A stretch of DNA of 64,000 bases from Kosakonia radicincitans DSM 16656. Lineage in GTDB: Bacteria > Pseudomonadota > Gammaproteobacteria > Enterobacterales > Enterobacteriaceae. Position 1 is the first letter of the stretch. The number at the start of each line of letters is the position of its first letter. The notes under the pieces were generated by a model. The model was not told the DNA's origin and did no database searches. It was given only the letters and a program-made list of their open reading frames with translations. The stretch lies in assembly GCF_000280495.2 (NCBI RefSeq), contig NZ_CP018016.1, positions 4,712,001 through 4,776,000 on the forward strand, given 5' to 3'. This document shows positions 1 to 11,018 of this stretch, one piece after another. A program made the position numbers and the translations under genes.

Positions 1-20
1 TTAATCGATTTTATTGTCGC

Positions 21-50
21 TTGATTAACTCACAACACGTTGATTATATT
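21..50 (+). promoter_or_regulatory. putative promoter upstream of coaE
   Basis: A TTGATT at 21-26 and TATATT at 45-50 are separated by 18 bases and point toward coaE. The rest of bases 1-173 is AT-rich with no gene. In E. coli guaC lies divergently beyond this spacer, so a promoter of that gene may also lie here. The call rests on box similarity alone. Confidence 0.35.
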
Positions 51-173
51 ATGAAATATATTCAATCTTTTACGTTTTTCTTCCCTTTTGCATGTGATAA
101 AAAAGCGCCATGAATAGAGCGAAAGAGAACGTGGATTGTGATTTCAGGCAGACCCATTTTGGGATGAGGTATT

Positions 174-794
174 ATGGGGTATACGGTCGCGTTAACCGGC
201 GGCATCGGCAGTGGGAAAAGCACTGTAGCGGATGCTTTCGCACAGCTTGGGGTTAACGTTGTCGATGCGGATATTATTGCGCGTCAGGTCGTGGAACCGG
301 GTTCGCAAGCATTAAGCGCTATTACAGCACGTTTTGGGGCAGAAATGCTCCTCTCCGACGGCTCGCTAAACCGTCGGGCATTACGTGAACGTATTTTTGC
401 TTCTCCGGCTGATAAAGAGTGGCTCAATAGGCTGCTCCATCCGTTAATTCATCAGCAGACCCAGCGTGAGATTGCGCAGGCAACGTCGCCTTATGTACTG
501 TGGGTTGTTCCCCTGCTGGTGGAAAACCAGCTATATCATAAAGCCGATCGGGTTTTGGTGGTGGATGTCCCGGTTGAGACTCAAATTGCACGCACCACGC
601 AGCGTGATGGTGTTAGCCGCGAACATGCAGAACATATTCTTGCTGCTCAGGCCACACGCGAAGCGCGACTTGCCGTCGCTGATGATGTTATTGACAATAA
701 TGGCGCACCAGGTGCGATAGCATCGGATGTTGCCCGCCTGCACTCAGCGTATCTGGAATATGCTTCGCAGGCCGTATCACAGGAAAAACCGTAA
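174..794 (+). CDS. coaE: dephospho-CoA kinase CoaE
   Basis: This enzyme does the last step of coenzyme A synthesis, the ATP-dependent phosphorylation of the 3'-hydroxyl of dephospho-CoA, in the cytosol. The 206-residue product has the usual family length. A P-loop GGIGSGKST lies at residues 9-17, a DAD motif follows near residue 31-33, and the conserved stretch [10 protein letters not shown] lies in the C-terminal third. The ATG at 174 is preceded by GGGATGAGG, a good ribosome binding site. Its stop overlaps the zapD start by one base (TAATG), so the two are probably translationally coupled. Identification is firm by sequence and by the coaE-zapD-yacG order known from enterobacteria. Confidence 0.97.
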   Translation: MGYTVALTGGIGSGKSTVADAFAQLGVNVVDADIIARQVVEPGSQALSAITARFGAEMLLSDGSLNRRALRERIFASPADKEWLNRLLHPLIHQQTQREIAQATSPYVLWVVPLLVENQLYHKADRVLVVDVPVETQIARTTQRDGVSREHAEHILAAQATREARLAVADDVIDNNGAPGAIASDVARLHSAYLEYASQAVSQEKP

Positions 795-1537
795 TGCACA
801 CCCACATCCTTTTTGAACACCCGCTTAACGAGAAGATGCGCACCTGGCTGCGTGTCGAATTTCTGCTTCAGCAACTCATCGTCCGTTTACCGCTGAGCGA
901 CCATGCTGATGCGCTGCATTTTTTCCGTAACGTTGGTGATTTACTGGATGTGTTCGAACGCGGCGATACGCGTACGGAATTACTGAAAGAGCTGGAACGT
1001 CAGCAGCGAAAATTGCGTGCCTGGAGCGAAGTGGAGGGAGTGGATCTCAACCGTATCGAATCCCTGCGCCAGCAACTGAAAGAGAGCGGCAATATCCTGA
1101 TGGCTGCGCCACGCATTGGCCAGCTTTTACGTGAAGACCGATTAATTGCGCTGGTGCGCCAGCGTCTGAGTATCCCCGGTGGGTGTTGCAGCTTTGATCT
1201 GCCCACGCTGCACATGTGGCTGCATTTGCCGCAGGAGCAACGTGATGCGCAGGTCGCGGTCTGGCTGGAAAGCCTCGATCCGCTCAAAGCAACGCTTAAA
1301 TTGATCCTCGATCTGATCCGCAATGCCGCGCCGTTCCGCCATCAGACCAGCCTGAATGGTTTCTACCAGGATAATGCCGAGGATGCCGATTTACTGCGTC
1401 TGAAACTGACGCTGCGAGACCGGCTGTACCCACAAATTTCCGGGCATAAGAGCCGTTTTGCTATCCGCTTTTTACCCCTCGACAGCGAAAACGGTATCGT
1501 GCCGGAACGGCTGGATTTTGAACTGGCCTGTTGTTAA
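794..1537 (+). CDS. zapD: cell division protein ZapD
   Basis: ZapD is a cytosolic FtsZ-binding protein that bundles FtsZ protofilaments and stabilises the Z-ring. The 247-residue product has the length of E. coli ZapD (formerly YacF) and its all-helical, charged character, with no membrane segment or signal peptide. The ATG shares one base with the coaE stop codon, and yacG begins ten bases after its end, so the three genes look like one transcript. The call rests on whole-protein resemblance and on locus order; the family has no catalytic motif to check. Confidence 0.95.
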   Translation: MHTHILFEHPLNEKMRTWLRVEFLLQQLIVRLPLSDHADALHFFRNVGDLLDVFERGDTRTELLKELERQQRKLRAWSEVEGVDLNRIESLRQQLKESGNILMAAPRIGQLLREDRLIALVRQRLSIPGGCCSFDLPTLHMWLHLPQEQRDAQVAVWLESLDPLKATLKLILDLIRNAAPFRHQTSLNGFYQDNAEDADLLRLKLTLRDRLYPQISGHKSRFAIRFLPLDSENGIVPERLDFELACC

Positions 1538-1546
1538 GGAACCAAT

Positions 1547-1738
1547 ATGACTGAAACAACCATTGTTAACTGCCCCACCTGCGGGAAATCTGTTGTCTGG
1601 GGCGAAATCAGCCCGTTTCGCCCCTTCTGTTGCAAACGCTGCCAGCTCATCGATCTGGGAGAATGGGCAGCGGAAGAAAAACGCATTCCCAGCGCTGGCG
1701 ACCTGTCAGACAGCGATGAATGGAGCGAAGAGCAATAG
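1547..1738 (+). CDS. yacG: DNA gyrase inhibitor / zinc protein YacG
   Basis: This 63-residue zinc-binding protein is known in E. coli to bind the C-terminal part of GyrB and inhibit gyrase. Four cysteines form the zinc site: C9 and C12 in CPTCGK, C28 and C32 in FCCKRC. The C-terminal third is rich in acidic residues and serine. It starts nine bases after zapD ends, with AAGGA before the ATG, and is the last gene of the coaE-zapD-yacG unit. It is convergent with mutT, 26 bases away. An overlapping +1-frame reading frame at this place is a shadow. Confidence 0.95.
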   Translation: MTETTIVNCPTCGKSVVWGEISPFRPFCCKRCQLIDLGEWAAEEKRIPSAGDLSDSDEWSEEQ

Positions 1739-1751
1739 TAATGTTTTTGCC

Positions 1752-1780
1752 GCTGGCGCACCGCTTAACGCTGCGCCAGC
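1752..1780. repeat. inverted repeat between yacG and mutT
   Basis: A perfect 9-base stem (GCTGGCGCA at 1752-1760 with TGCGCCAGC at 1772-1780) encloses 11 bases that include the mutT stop codon. It sits between two convergent genes. Neither strand has a clear run of T after it, so it is not a typical intrinsic terminator, though it could slow or end transcription or protect mRNA 3' ends. Confidence 0.5.
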
Positions 1781-2154
1781 CGGGTAATAATGGGTTCATT
1801 GGCCGGCGGGAAATCTTCCGCTTTCAGCATCTGTTGTGCTATCCATTCTCCCGGCTGCCCCTCTTTCCCCCATGGCTCCCCTTCCCAGCTCTCAACCAGC
1901 CAGAACCACAGCGTGATATGGCGATCGGGAAACTGATACTCCAGCTTGTCAAAGAGTGTTGCACTCAGCGGTGTAATACCGACTTCTTCCTGTAATTCAC
2001 GGCTCATCGCCTGTTCCGGCGTTTCGCCCTCTTCTATTTTACCGCCCGGAAACTCCAGTTTATTCGCCATGTGTGCATCCGCAGCACGGCGCGTAATAAA
2101 GATTTCTCCTTGCGGGTTGCGAATGATCCCAACTGCGATGTTGAGTATTTTCAT
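1765..2154 (-). CDS. mutT: 8-oxo-dGTP diphosphatase MutT
   Basis: MutT hydrolyses 8-oxo-dGTP (and 8-oxo-GTP) to the monophosphate, preventing A:T to C:G transversions from oxidised nucleotides. The 129-residue protein matches the E. coli length. The Nudix box spans residues 38-60, starting GKIEEGET and ending RELQEEVGI, with the catalytic glutamates E53, E56 and E57. It lies downstream of secA on the same strand, separated by an intrinsic terminator. In E. coli secM-secA-mutT can be co-transcribed, so read-through is likely to supply some expression. Confidence 0.97.
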   Translation of the reverse strand: MKILNIAVGIIRNPQGEIFITRRAADAHMANKLEFPGGKIEEGETPEQAMSRELQEEVGITPLSATLFDKLEYQFPDRHITLWFWLVESWEGEPWGKEGQPGEWIAQQMLKAEDFPPANEPIITRLAQR

Positions 2155-2170
2155 TAGGCAGGCTCCATAA

Positions 2171-2196
2171 AAAAGGCGCAGATATCTGCGCCTTTT
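2171..2196 (-). terminator. intrinsic terminator after secA
   Basis: A perfect 12-base stem with a two-base loop (AAAAGGCGCAGA / TCTGCGCCTTTT) lies 17 bases past the secA stop codon. On the minus strand it is followed by a run of six T. It separates secA from mutT. Confidence 0.85.
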
Positions 2197-2213
2197 ACAT
2201 TTTTATCAAAAGG

Positions 2214-4919
2214 TTATGCTAAACGGCCGTGGCACTGTTTGTATTTTTTACCCGAACCGCAAGGGCATGGATCGTTACGACCCACTTTACGCTCGCCCGT
2301 CTGCGCAGCAAGTTCTGCGGCCGCTGCGGATTCATCATCCTGATGGCTCAGCTGTTGCATTTGCGCCAGACGCTCAGCCTCCTGGCGACGCTGCTGCTCC
2401 ATCGCTTCTACCTCTTCCGGCATACGTACCTGCACCTTGCTCAGCGTGCTGATCACTTCATATTTCAGCGACTCCAGCATCGCTGCAAACATGGCGAAGG
2501 ATTCGCGTTTGTACTCCTGCTTCGGATCTTTTTGCGCGTAGCCACGCAGATGGATACCCTGACGCAGGTAATCCATGGCCGCCAGATGCTCTTTCCACAG
2601 GGAATCCAGCGTCTGCAACATCACGCCTTTTTCAAAGTGACGCATCATTTCCGCCCCTACCACGTCTTCTTTGCGCTGGTAAGTTTCAATGGCGTTCTGC
2701 AGGATGCGCTCGCGCAGCGTCTCTTCATGCAGATCCGGCTCTTTATCCAGCCATTCCGCAATCGGCAGATCGAGATCGAAATCGTTTTTCAGGCGTTCCT
2801 GCAGACCCGGGATGTCCCACATCTCTTCCAGAGACTGCGGCGGAATATGCGCGTCGATAGTAGCCTTGAAAACGTCCTCGCGAATGCTGTTGATGGTTTC
2901 GCTCACATCAGACACATCCAGCAGTTCGTTACGCTGGGTATAAATAGCACGGCGCTGATCGTTGGCAACATCATCATATTCCAGCAGTTGCTTACGAATA
3001 TCGAAGTTGCGGCTTTCCACTTTGCGCTGCGCGTTGGCAATCGCCTTCGTAACCCACGGGTGCTCAATCGCTTCGCCCGGTTTCATTCCCAGCTTACGCA
3101 TCATGCCGGAAACGCGATCGGAGGCGAAAATACGCATCAGCGCATCTTCCATGGAGAGGTAGAAACGGGAAGAACCGGCATCGCCCTGACGACCGGAACG
3201 ACCACGCAACTGGTTATCAATACGACGAGATTCGTGACGCTCAGTACCGATAATGTGCAGGCCGCCTGAGGCCAGTACGGCATCATGGCGTACCTGCCAG
3301 TCCGCTTTCACTTTTGCGATTTGCTCTTCGGTCGGATTTTCAATCTCAGCCAGTTCTGCCTGCCAGCTACCGCCCAGCATGATATCCGTACCACGGCCCG
3401 CCATGTTGGTGGCAATGGTTACCGTGCCAGGATAACCCGCCTGAGCAACGATATCCGCCTCTTTGGCGTGGAATTTGGCGTTCAGCACGTTGTGCTTGAT
3501 ACCTGCTTTGGTCAGTTCCTGAGAGACAACTTCTGATTTTTCAATGGAGATAGTCCCCACCAGTACCGGCTGCCCCTTGGCAGTACGCTCTTTAATATCT
3601 TCGATAATGGCCTGGATTTTTTCCGCTTCGGTCATGTAGACCAGATCCGCCATATCTTTACGGATCATTGGGCGGTTTGTCGGCACAACAACCGTATCCA
3701 GTTTGTAAATGGAGCTGAATTCAAATGCTTCGGTATCTGCCGTACCGGTCATACCGGCCAGTTTTTCATACAAACGGAAATAGTTCTGGAAGGTAATGGA
3801 AGCCAGCGTCTGGTTTTCATTCTGGATTTCCACGCCTTCTTTGGCTTCAACAGCCTGATGCAGACCGTCAGACCAGCGACGCCCCTGCATGGTACGACCG
3901 GTGTGTTCATCAACGATGATCACTTCGCCATCTTTAACAATGTAATCCACATCGCGGGTGAACAGTGCATGAGCACGCAACGCTGCGGTGACGTGGTGCA
4001 TCAGCATAATATTGGCCGGGGAGTAGAGTGACTCGCCCTCATCCATGATGCCTTCTTTTACCAGCAGCTCTTCAATCAGCACCAGGCCGCGTTCGGTCAA
4101 CGTTACCTGACGCGCTTTCTCATCCACCGAGAAGTGGCCTTCGCCCTGGAAAGTGTCAGAATCCTCTTTCTCCTGGCGAACCAGGTAAGGAATGATTTTG
4201 TTCACTTTTTTGTAGAGCTCAGAACTGTCTTCCGCAGGCCCAGAGATGATCAGCGGGGTACGCGCTTCATCGATGAGGATGGAGTCAACCTCATCCACCA
4301 GCGCATAGTGCAGTTTACGCTGTACGCGCTCTTCAGGGCTGAACGCCATGTTATCGCGCAGGTAGTCAAAGCCGTATTCGTTGTTGGTGCCGTAGGTAAT
4401 ATCGGCAGCGTAAGCTTCACGCTTGGCAACAGCAGGCATACCTGGCAGGTTAATACCGACTGTCAGGCCGAGGAACTCAAACAATGGACGGTTGTTTTCG
4501 GCATCGCGCTGCGCCAGATAGTCGTTCACCGTCACAACGTGAACACCTTTACCGCTCAGGGCATTCAGGTAAGCCGGCAGCGTCGCAGTCAGGGTTTTAC
4601 CTTCACCAGTACGCATCTCCGCGATGCAGCGATCGTTCAGTACCATACCGCCCAATAACTGTACGTCAAAGTGGCGCATGCCAAACACGCGTTTGCTCGC
4701 TTCGCGAACCACTGCAAAAGCTTCAGGCAACAGATTATCTACCGCCTCACCTTTTTCCAGACGGGCGCGAAACTCCGCGGTTTTACCTTTCAGCTCTTCA
4801 TCACTGAGCTGCTCCATGGCCGGTTCCATGGCATTGATCTGGGCGACAACTTTACGCATGCGACGCAATGTACGATCGTTGCGGCTACCGAATACTTTCG
4901 TTAATAATTTGATTAGCAT
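2214..4919 (-). CDS. secA: preprotein translocase ATPase SecA
   Basis: SecA is the ATP-driven motor that pushes unfolded preproteins through the SecYEG channel in the inner membrane. The 901-residue protein equals E. coli SecA in length. It shows the P-loop GEGKT near residue 105, the DEVD Walker B near residue 210, the helicase-like motif GRGTD in the second nucleotide-binding fold, and a C-terminal zinc/SecB-binding tail with C885, C887, C896 and H897. Its start region lies just below the secM stop and is controlled by SecM arrest. The start codon is preceded by a weak GAG ribosome binding site next to a hairpin, as expected for secretion-responsive translation. Confidence 0.98.
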   Translation of the reverse strand: MLIKLLTKVFGSRNDRTLRRMRKVVAQINAMEPAMEQLSDEELKGKTAEFRARLEKGEAVDNLLPEAFAVVREASKRVFGMRHFDVQLLGGMVLNDRCIAEMRTGEGKTLTATLPAYLNALSGKGVHVVTVNDYLAQRDAENNRPLFEFLGLTVGINLPGMPAVAKREAYAADITYGTNNEYGFDYLRDNMAFSPEERVQRKLHYALVDEVDSILIDEARTPLIISGPAEDSSELYKKVNKIIPYLVRQEKEDSDTFQGEGHFSVDEKARQVTLTERGLVLIEELLVKEGIMDEGESLYSPANIMLMHHVTAALRAHALFTRDVDYIVKDGEVIIVDEHTGRTMQGRRWSDGLHQAVEAKEGVEIQNENQTLASITFQNYFRLYEKLAGMTGTADTEAFEFSSIYKLDTVVVPTNRPMIRKDMADLVYMTEAEKIQAIIEDIKERTAKGQPVLVGTISIEKSEVVSQELTKAGIKHNVLNAKFHAKEADIVAQAGYPGTVTIATNMAGRGTDIMLGGSWQAELAEIENPTEEQIAKVKADWQVRHDAVLASGGLHIIGTERHESRRIDNQLRGRSGRQGDAGSSRFYLSMEDALMRIFASDRVSGMMRKLGMKPGEAIEHPWVTKAIANAQRKVESRNFDIRKQLLEYDDVANDQRRAIYTQRNELLDVSDVSETINSIREDVFKATIDAHIPPQSLEEMWDIPGLQERLKNDFDLDLPIAEWLDKEPDLHEETLRERILQNAIETYQRKEDVVGAEMMRHFEKGVMLQTLDSLWKEHLAAMDYLRQGIHLRGYAQKDPKQEYKRESFAMFAAMLESLKYEVISTLSKVQVRMPEEVEAMEQQRRQEAERLAQMQQLSHQDDESAAAAELAAQTGERKVGRNDPCPCGSGKKYKQCHGRLA

Positions 4920-5030
4920 AATAAAAATCTCAAACGCTCCGCTCAGCGGAACTAAAAAATGGATAAAAGGCTCTTTTTTTAGCTGAAGCGTTGAGGGCCT
5001 GCGCGAATACCCTGCACCTGGCTCACCCAG
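4920..5030 (-). promoter_or_regulatory. secM-secA translational control region
   Basis: The stretch holds the last codons of secM with its arrest motif and the 59-base secM-secA spacer. A hairpin (TCCGC at 4938-4942 pairing with GCGGA at 4946-4950) lies just before the GAG ribosome binding site at 4929-4931 of secA. In E. coli, a ribosome stalled on the SecM arrest motif unfolds the spacer and exposes the secA site when export is poor. The arrangement here fits that model; the exact fold is inferred. Confidence 0.75.
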
Positions 5031-5485
5031 GTGGGCACGCTAAACGCGGCTTGCGGCGTAGAAGGGATATAAACAGCCAGGCGGACAATCGTCGGCGGCT
5101 TGCTTTCCAGCATCAGCAGTGCGCTGAGCGAATCCAACAATGCCAGATGATGCGCCTGAATGGGCGATGGCTCTTCCGTTGCTACAGGTAGCGCCTGAGG
5201 CGCCATAGCGAACGAAAGATGACGAATCACGGTACGAATGGCGTGTTGATGCCAGTAATCGACAGTGAAGTTCGGGCGTCGTTTCGCTTCCAGCAAGGAG
5301 AAACTGGTGAAATTGCCGTTATTGACGCCATCGTGATTGCGAGTCGTTTCACGCGCAGGCTGATGTGAATCAGCGCTACTGGCAAATGCAGGCAAGCCAA
5401 AACTCGCCGCAACCATCCCTAATAAGAGATGCGGCCAGAAGTAGCGTCTACCAAATTGTCGCCAGCACGTCAGTATTCCGTTCAC
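4979..5485 (-). CDS. secM: secretion monitor SecM
   Basis: SecM is an exported, short-lived peptide whose only known role is to stall its own ribosome and so tune secA translation to export capacity. I choose the GTG at 5485 (168 residues, product beginning [16 protein letters not shown]), which corresponds to the GTG start in E. coli; the frame stays open upstream to 5572. A long signal peptide with a basic N region and hydrophobic core ends near an AFASS site. The arrest motif reads F148-SVPT-W153-V154[10 protein letters not shown] (to P164). The tryptophan, GIRAGP and spacing are kept, but the usual isoleucine after tryptophan is valine. The middle of the protein is poorly conserved, as is usual in SecM. 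Confidence 0.93.
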   Translation of the reverse strand: MNGILTCWRQFGRRYFWPHLLLGMVAASFGLPAFASSADSHQPARETTRNHDGVNNGNFTSFSLLEAKRRPNFTVDYWHQHAIRTVIRHLSFAMAPQALPVATEEPSPIQAHHLALLDSLSALLMLESKPPTIVRLAVYIPSTPQAAFSVPTWVSQVQGIRAGPQRFS

Positions 5486-5703
5486 CTGCTCCACCCAAAA
5501 ATCACGCTTGTCCGATTTTGCTTCTGTCGGTGCCATTTTGCGCCCAAATCTTACCACTAAAGCCGCCAGCACCGCAGTAGTATTCAGGCTTCAGAAGGGC
5601 GAAATTGACCAGGAAAGCAGCAAACACACCGCTCAAAGCGAAAAAAGAGAAAGTTCTACATCAAAGCAGGAGAAAGGCCTGGTGGGAAAAAAGCAATAAA
5701 AAA

Positions 5704-5747
5704 CGACTGGTTTCCCTGACCGGAGAGAGTGCCAGGTTAACCAGTCG
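5704..5747 (-). terminator. probable terminator after lpxC
   Basis: CGACTGGTT at 5704-5712 pairs with AACCAGTCG at 5739-5747, with an inner CCTG/CAGG pairing. On the minus strand the stem is followed by a run of T (5698-5703). It closes the ftsZ-lpxC end of the cluster ahead of secM. The remaining 200 or so bases up to secM (5486-5703) hold no gene; the secM promoter must lie there, but I could not pick it confidently. Confidence 0.7.
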
Positions 5748-5764
5748 ATTTTGTGGTTATGGCG

Positions 5765-6768
<1,004 letters not shown>

Positions 6769-6782
6769 CTTCCAGTAAATTC

Positions 6783-7931
6783 TTAGTCCGCTTGCTTACG
6801 CAGGAACGCCGGAATATCCAGATAATCAGGTTCTTTAGTGGTTTGCGGCGTATTGTCGTTAACCACTTTCGCCGGTTTCTGCTCCTGTTGCATCGGTTGC
6901 ATGCCGTGCTGCTGATAGCGATCCATCACTGGCTGCTGTGCCTGCTTGTTGGTCACCAGCGTAATTTCCGGACGTTTGTCCATGCCGATACCTGTCGCAA
7001 CGACGGTCACACGCAGCTCATCGTTCATATCCGGATCAAGGGACGTACCGATAACCACAGTCGCGTTATCAGATGCGAAAGCTCGGATAGTGTTACCCAC
7101 CGTTTCGAACTCATCCAGACGCAGGTCGAAGCCAGCAGTAATGTTAACCAGCACACCGCGAGCGCCAGAGAGATCAATATCTTCCAGCAGCGGGCTGGAA
7201 ATCGCCATTTCTGCCGCTTCTTCCGCACGATCTTCACCGCTGGCCACACCGGAGCCCATCATCGCGTAGCCCATTTCGGACATTACAGTGCGCACGTCAG
7301 CGAAGTCAACGTTCATCAGACCCGGACGAGTAATCAGCTCAGCAATACCCTGCACAGCGCCTTTCAGTACATCGTTCGCTGCACCGAATGCATCGAGCAG
7401 AGAAATACCACGCCCAAGCACTTTCAGTAACTTGTCGTTCGGGATAGTAATCAGCGAGTCCACATGTTTGGACAGCTCAGTGATACCCTGCTCAGCAAAC
7501 GCCATGCGCTTCTTGCCTTCGAAATTGAAAGGCTTGGTCACCACAGCAACCGTCAGGATACCTAAATCTTTAGCGACTTCGGCCACGACAGGAGCTGCAC
7601 CCGTACCGGTACCGCCACCCATGCCTGCCGCGATAAAGACCATGTCAGCGCCTTCGAGCGCAGCGCGCAGGGCTTCACGATCTTCTTCAGCCGCATTGCG
7701 ACCAACTTCAGGGTTTGCTCCAGCGCCCAGACCTTTGGTGATGCCACCGCCAATCTGAATGGTTTGCCCCACCGCCGTTTTACGCAACGCTTGCGCGTCG
7801 GTATTTACGGCGAAGAATTCAACACCCTCAATGCGCTCGCGCACCATATGCTCTACGGCGTTGCCACCGCCGCCACCGACGCCGATGACTTTAATCACCG
7901 CGTCGTTGGTTAATTCCATCGGTTCAAACAT
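6783..7931 (-). CDS. ftsZ: cell division GTPase FtsZ
   Basis: FtsZ is the tubulin-like GTPase that polymerises into the Z-ring and recruits the divisome. The 382-residue product has the tubulin signature GGGTGTG at residues 105-111, the NTDAQAL stretch at 43-49, and the conserved C-terminal peptide [14 protein letters not shown] at 369-382. That peptide binds FtsA, ZipA, MinC and, in relatives, ZapD, which is encoded in this same window. A variable glutamine-rich linker precedes it. It lies 63 bases after ftsA in the dcw cluster. In E. coli several promoters inside ddlB, ftsQ and ftsA feed ftsZ; I did not map them here. Confidence 0.98.
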   Translation of the reverse strand: MFEPMELTNDAVIKVIGVGGGGGNAVEHMVRERIEGVEFFAVNTDAQALRKTAVGQTIQIGGGITKGLGAGANPEVGRNAAEEDREALRAALEGADMVFIAAGMGGGTGTGAAPVVAEVAKDLGILTVAVVTKPFNFEGKKRMAFAEQGITELSKHVDSLITIPNDKLLKVLGRGISLLDAFGAANDVLKGAVQGIAELITRPGLMNVDFADVRTVMSEMGYAMMGSGVASGEDRAEEAAEMAISSPLLEDIDLSGARGVLVNITAGFDLRLDEFETVGNTIRAFASDNATVVIGTSLDPDMNDELRVTVVATGIGMDKRPEITLVTNKQAQQPVMDRYQQHGMQPMQQEQKPAKVVNDNTPQTTKEPDYLDIPAFLRKQAD

Positions 7932-7994
7932 AATTTCTCTCCGTTTTGTGCCTGTCGCCTGAGACCGCTAATTTTCTGCGCTCTCTGAAAAAAA

Positions 7995-9251
7995 TTAAAA
8001 CTCTTTTCGCAGCCAGCTGTTGATTCGTTTGAACCATGACCCTACTGACGCGCGTTTTTCCACTTCTGCTTCACCACTGAGATGCGTCTCTTTTCCGTAG
8101 TGCAGCAACCCTACAGCCGTTGAGTAATACGGCTCCTGGGCATAATCGGTCAAGCCAGTAATGTTGAGCGGCGCACCAATACGCACTTGCGTATGGAAAA
8201 CGCGCTGCGCGCAGGCCGCCAGGCCTTCCATCTGCGCAGCACCGCCGGTCAACACAATCCCCGCCGCCAGGTGATGCTTTACACCCTGCTGGCGAAGCTG
8301 TTCCTGCAACTGCAAAATCTCATCGTTAACCAGATTGAGCAACTCGGTATAGCGAGGCTCAATCACGTCTGCCAGCGTCTGACGCTGCAGGCTGCGCGGC
8401 GGACGACCGCCCACGCTGGGCACTTCAACGCTCTCATCTTTGCCGACTAACGATCCCAACGCGCAACCGTGGCGAACTTTGATCGCCTCTGCATCACTGG
8501 GCGGCGTACCGAAAGCGTAAGCAATATCGCTGGTGACCACATTCCCTGCATAAGGGATCACTTTGGTGTGGCGCAGCGCGCCGCCAGTGTAGACCGCCAT
8601 GTCCATTGTACCACCACCGATGTCAACAACGCAGACGCCCAGTTCTCGTTCGTCTTCCGTCAACACCGAATAGCTGGAAGCCAGTCCGGCGAAAATAAGT
8701 TGGTCAACTTTTAACCCACATCGTTCAACGGCTTTAACGATGTTTTTTGCCATATCGTTATGGCAAGTAATCAAATGTACTTTTGCCTGCATACGCACAC
8801 CAGACAACCCAACCGGGTTTTTAATCCCTTCCTGGTAGTCAATGGCGTACTCCTGCGGAATCACATGCAGAACACGGTGTTCATCGCGTACACGCACCGA
8901 TTTGGCGGTATGCACAACGTTCTCCACATCCTCCTGCGTCACTTCCTCTTCCGAAATCGGCACCATCCCAATTTCGTTCTGGCAGCTAATGTGCTTCCCC
9001 GAAAGCGCCAGGTAGACAGAAGAGATCTGGCAATCCGCCATCAATTCAGCCTGATCGATAGCGCGCTGTACGCATTTCACTACCGATTCCAGATCGTTCA
9101 CTCCGCCTTTATCCATACCACGAGACGGGCAACTGCCCACGCCAATGATATTCACAATACCGTCGGGCAGAACTTCCCCTACTAAAGCGGCTACCTTCGC
9201 GGTGCCAATCTCCAGTCCAACCACCAGTTTTCTGTCCGTCGCCTTGATCAT
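7995..9251 (-). CDS. ftsA: divisome actin-like ATPase FtsA
   Basis: FtsA is an actin-fold ATPase that tethers FtsZ to the inner membrane and recruits later division proteins. The 418-residue protein has the actin-type phosphate loops ([12 protein letters not shown] near residue 12 and [13 protein letters not shown] in the middle) and ends in the amphipathic membrane-targeting helix [15 protein letters not shown] (404-418). It appears about two residues shorter than the E. coli protein just before that helix. The start overlaps the ftsQ stop by four bases (ATGA), indicating translational coupling. Confidence 0.97.
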   Translation of the reverse strand: MIKATDRKLVVGLEIGTAKVAALVGEVLPDGIVNIIGVGSCPSRGMDKGGVNDLESVVKCVQRAIDQAELMADCQISSVYLALSGKHISCQNEIGMVPISEEEVTQEDVENVVHTAKSVRVRDEHRVLHVIPQEYAIDYQEGIKNPVGLSGVRMQAKVHLITCHNDMAKNIVKAVERCGLKVDQLIFAGLASSYSVLTEDERELGVCVVDIGGGTMDMAVYTGGALRHTKVIPYAGNVVTSDIAYAFGTPPSDAEAIKVRHGCALGSLVGKDESVEVPSVGGRPPRSLQRQTLADVIEPRYTELLNLVNDEILQLQEQLRQQGVKHHLAAGIVLTGGAAQMEGLAACAQRVFHTQVRIGAPLNITGLTDYAQEPYYSTAVGLLHYGKETHLSGEAEVEKRASVGSWFKRINSWLRKEF

Positions 9252-10096
9252 TGTTGCTCTGCCTGTGCCTGATTCTGTTGTGCCTGATTTTGCTGCTGAT
9301 TCGGTTCCTGAACAGGGGCTGCTTTCCAGCCTACAGCCGCGCCTGAGTCATAGCGTAAATCCACGTAACTGATCGTTTTACCGTCCGTTTGCGCCTGTTG
9401 CAGCAGAACCGGGTAGAGTTCCACGAAGCGCGCCAGGCGTTTCATTGTATCGCCACGACCCAGGTTGAGCCTGATGTCGTTAGTCAGCGTGACCTGCCAT
9501 GAACGTCGCGCCGTCATCGCCGCTTCTTTTAACGTGAATTTATCCTTCGCCAACAATTGCCCCATATCGCGGTAGCCTTGCAAGACTTCGCTTTCACTGC
9601 CTTCAGGGCCATACAACATGGGCAAAACCTGCTTACTGGTTCGTTCGGACGGCACGCTGAACGCATTACCGTCGGCATCGACCATATGCTGATCATTCCA
9701 CCGCGCAATCGGCACGTATTCAACCAGATGAATCTTCAATTCGTCTGGCCACTGCTTTCTGACGCTTGCCTGTTTTATCCAGGGCAGACGCTCTATCTGA
9801 CTCTGAATAATATTGACGTCCTGGGTCATAAAGGTGCCGGGTGCCCCCAGCGCCAAAATAGACTGACGAATATCATCATTACGGGTGTAATGACGATCGC
9901 CCGTCACCACCAGCTTCGACAACGGCAAGCGTTGTGCATCATCCATCCAACCCAAAACCACCCAGCCGCTAGCAAACACGGTGCACAGCACCGCCAGCAG
10001 GAACAAAATCCCTGCAAGACGCGTTCCATTGTTGCGGCGGGAGGCAGTTACGGCCTCCGCTTCGCGGTTTCGCGTGTTCAGCGCAGCCTGTGACAT
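9248..10096 (-). CDS. ftsQ: cell division protein FtsQ
   Basis: FtsQ is a bitopic inner-membrane protein that forms the FtsQLB complex linking early and late divisome proteins. I choose the ATG at 10096 (282 residues, [10 protein letters not shown]), one base after the ddlB stop; the longer frame to 10129 would run into ddlB. A cytoplasmic tail is followed by a membrane helix at about residues 27-49, a POTRA domain beginning near LSKLVVTG, and the beta domain. The C-terminus is a low-complexity Q/N/A tail with a repeated QNQAQ unit, giving a few more residues than the E. coli protein. It overlaps ftsA by four bases. Confidence 0.97.
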   Translation of the reverse strand: MSQAALNTRNREAEAVTASRRNNGTRLAGILFLLAVLCTVFASGWVVLGWMDDAQRLPLSKLVVTGDRHYTRNDDIRQSILALGAPGTFMTQDVNIIQSQIERLPWIKQASVRKQWPDELKIHLVEYVPIARWNDQHMVDADGNAFSVPSERTSKQVLPMLYGPEGSESEVLQGYRDMGQLLAKDKFTLKEAAMTARRSWQVTLTNDIRLNLGRGDTMKRLARFVELYPVLLQQAQTDGKTISYVDLRYDSGAAVGWKAAPVQEPNQQQNQAQQNQAQAEQQ

Positions 10097-10097
10097 A

Positions 10098-11018
10098 TCA
10101 CTCCGCCAGATCCAGAATGCGAACAACAAGTTGTGAGAAGCTCAAACCCGCCTGGCGCGCAGCCATCGGCACCAGGCTGTGGCTCGTCATCCCTGGCGAT
10201 GTATTCGCTTCCAACAAATAAAACTGACCGTCGCTATCCAGCATGGCATCAATTCGTCCCCAGCCACGGCAACCTAAAAGACGCCATGCTTTCAATACCA
10301 GGGACTGTAATGCCGCCTCTCGCTCCACTTCCAGACCTGAAGGGCAGAAATATTTTGTCTCATCAGAGAGATACTTCGCCTCATAATCATAGAAGATTCC
10401 CGCTGGCTGGATACGAATAGACGGTAAAATTTCGTTCCCAAGCAGCGCCACGGTAAATTCCGGGCCACTTAGCCATTTTTCGATCAGAACTTCATCATCA
10501 TGTTGAAACGCAAGCGCTAACGCCGCATGCAGATCGTCACTTTTCTCTACCTTCGACATCCCAACGCTGGAGCCTTCACGACTGGGCTTGACAATAACAG
10601 GTAACCCCAGTTCATCAATGCGTTGAATATCGTCAAAACTTAGGCCTGATTCAAACTCACTGCGTTCGAGCGCGACCCATGGTGCAACCGGTAATCCGGC
10701 GCCCTGCCACAACAATTTGCTGCGCAGTTTATCCATGGAGATCGCGGATGCCATAACGCCGCTGCCGGTATAAGGCATATCGATCAGTTCAAGCAGCCCC
10801 TGCAAGGTGCCGTCTTCGCCGCCGCGACCATGCAAAGCAATAAATGCTTTGCTAAAACCCATCTCTTTCAGGCGGGTGACATCCACATCACGCGGATCCA
10901 CGCCGTGCGCATCCACTCCGCCTTCCCGCAAACCCACCAGCACCGCTGCACCGGAATTAAGCGAAACTTCACGCTCGGCGGAGGTTCCGCCCAGCAGAAC
11001 CGCTACTTTCTCAGCCAC
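10098..11018 (-). CDS. ddlB: D-alanine--D-alanine ligase B
   Basis: DdlB joins two D-alanines with ATP in the cytosol; the dipeptide is used by MurF. The 306-residue protein is an ATP-grasp enzyme: it begins with the glycine-rich [19 protein letters not shown] substrate loop. It carries the [13 protein letters not shown] nucleotide-binding stretch and ends with the metal-binding [14 protein letters not shown] motif. Its start overlaps the murC end by eight bases and it is followed after one base by ftsQ. The dcw location supports ddlB rather than ddlA. Confidence 0.97.
   Translation of the reverse strand: MAEKVAVLLGGTSAEREVSLNSGAAVLVGLREGGVDAHGVDPRDVDVTRLKEMGFSKAFIALHGRGGEDGTLQGLLELIDMPYTGSGVMASAISMDKLRSKLLWQGAGLPVAPWVALERSEFESGLSFDDIQRIDELGLPVIVKPSREGSSVGMSKVEKSDDLHAALALAFQHDDEVLIEKWLSGPEFTVALLGNEILPSIRIQPAGIFYDYEAKYLSDETKYFCPSGLEVEREAALQSLVLKAWRLLGCRGWGRIDAMLDSDGQFYLLEANTSPGMTSHSLVPMAARQAGLSFSQLVVRILDLAE

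Noticed and set aside
2229..3269. 346-codon plus-strand frame opposite secA
   Set aside because: It lies entirely antisense to a conserved gene, has no family resemblance and reflects codon bias of secA.
10096..10129. N-terminal extension of FtsQ (start at 10129)
   Set aside because: It would overlap ddlB by 32 bases; the ATG one base after the ddlB stop fits the family N-terminus.
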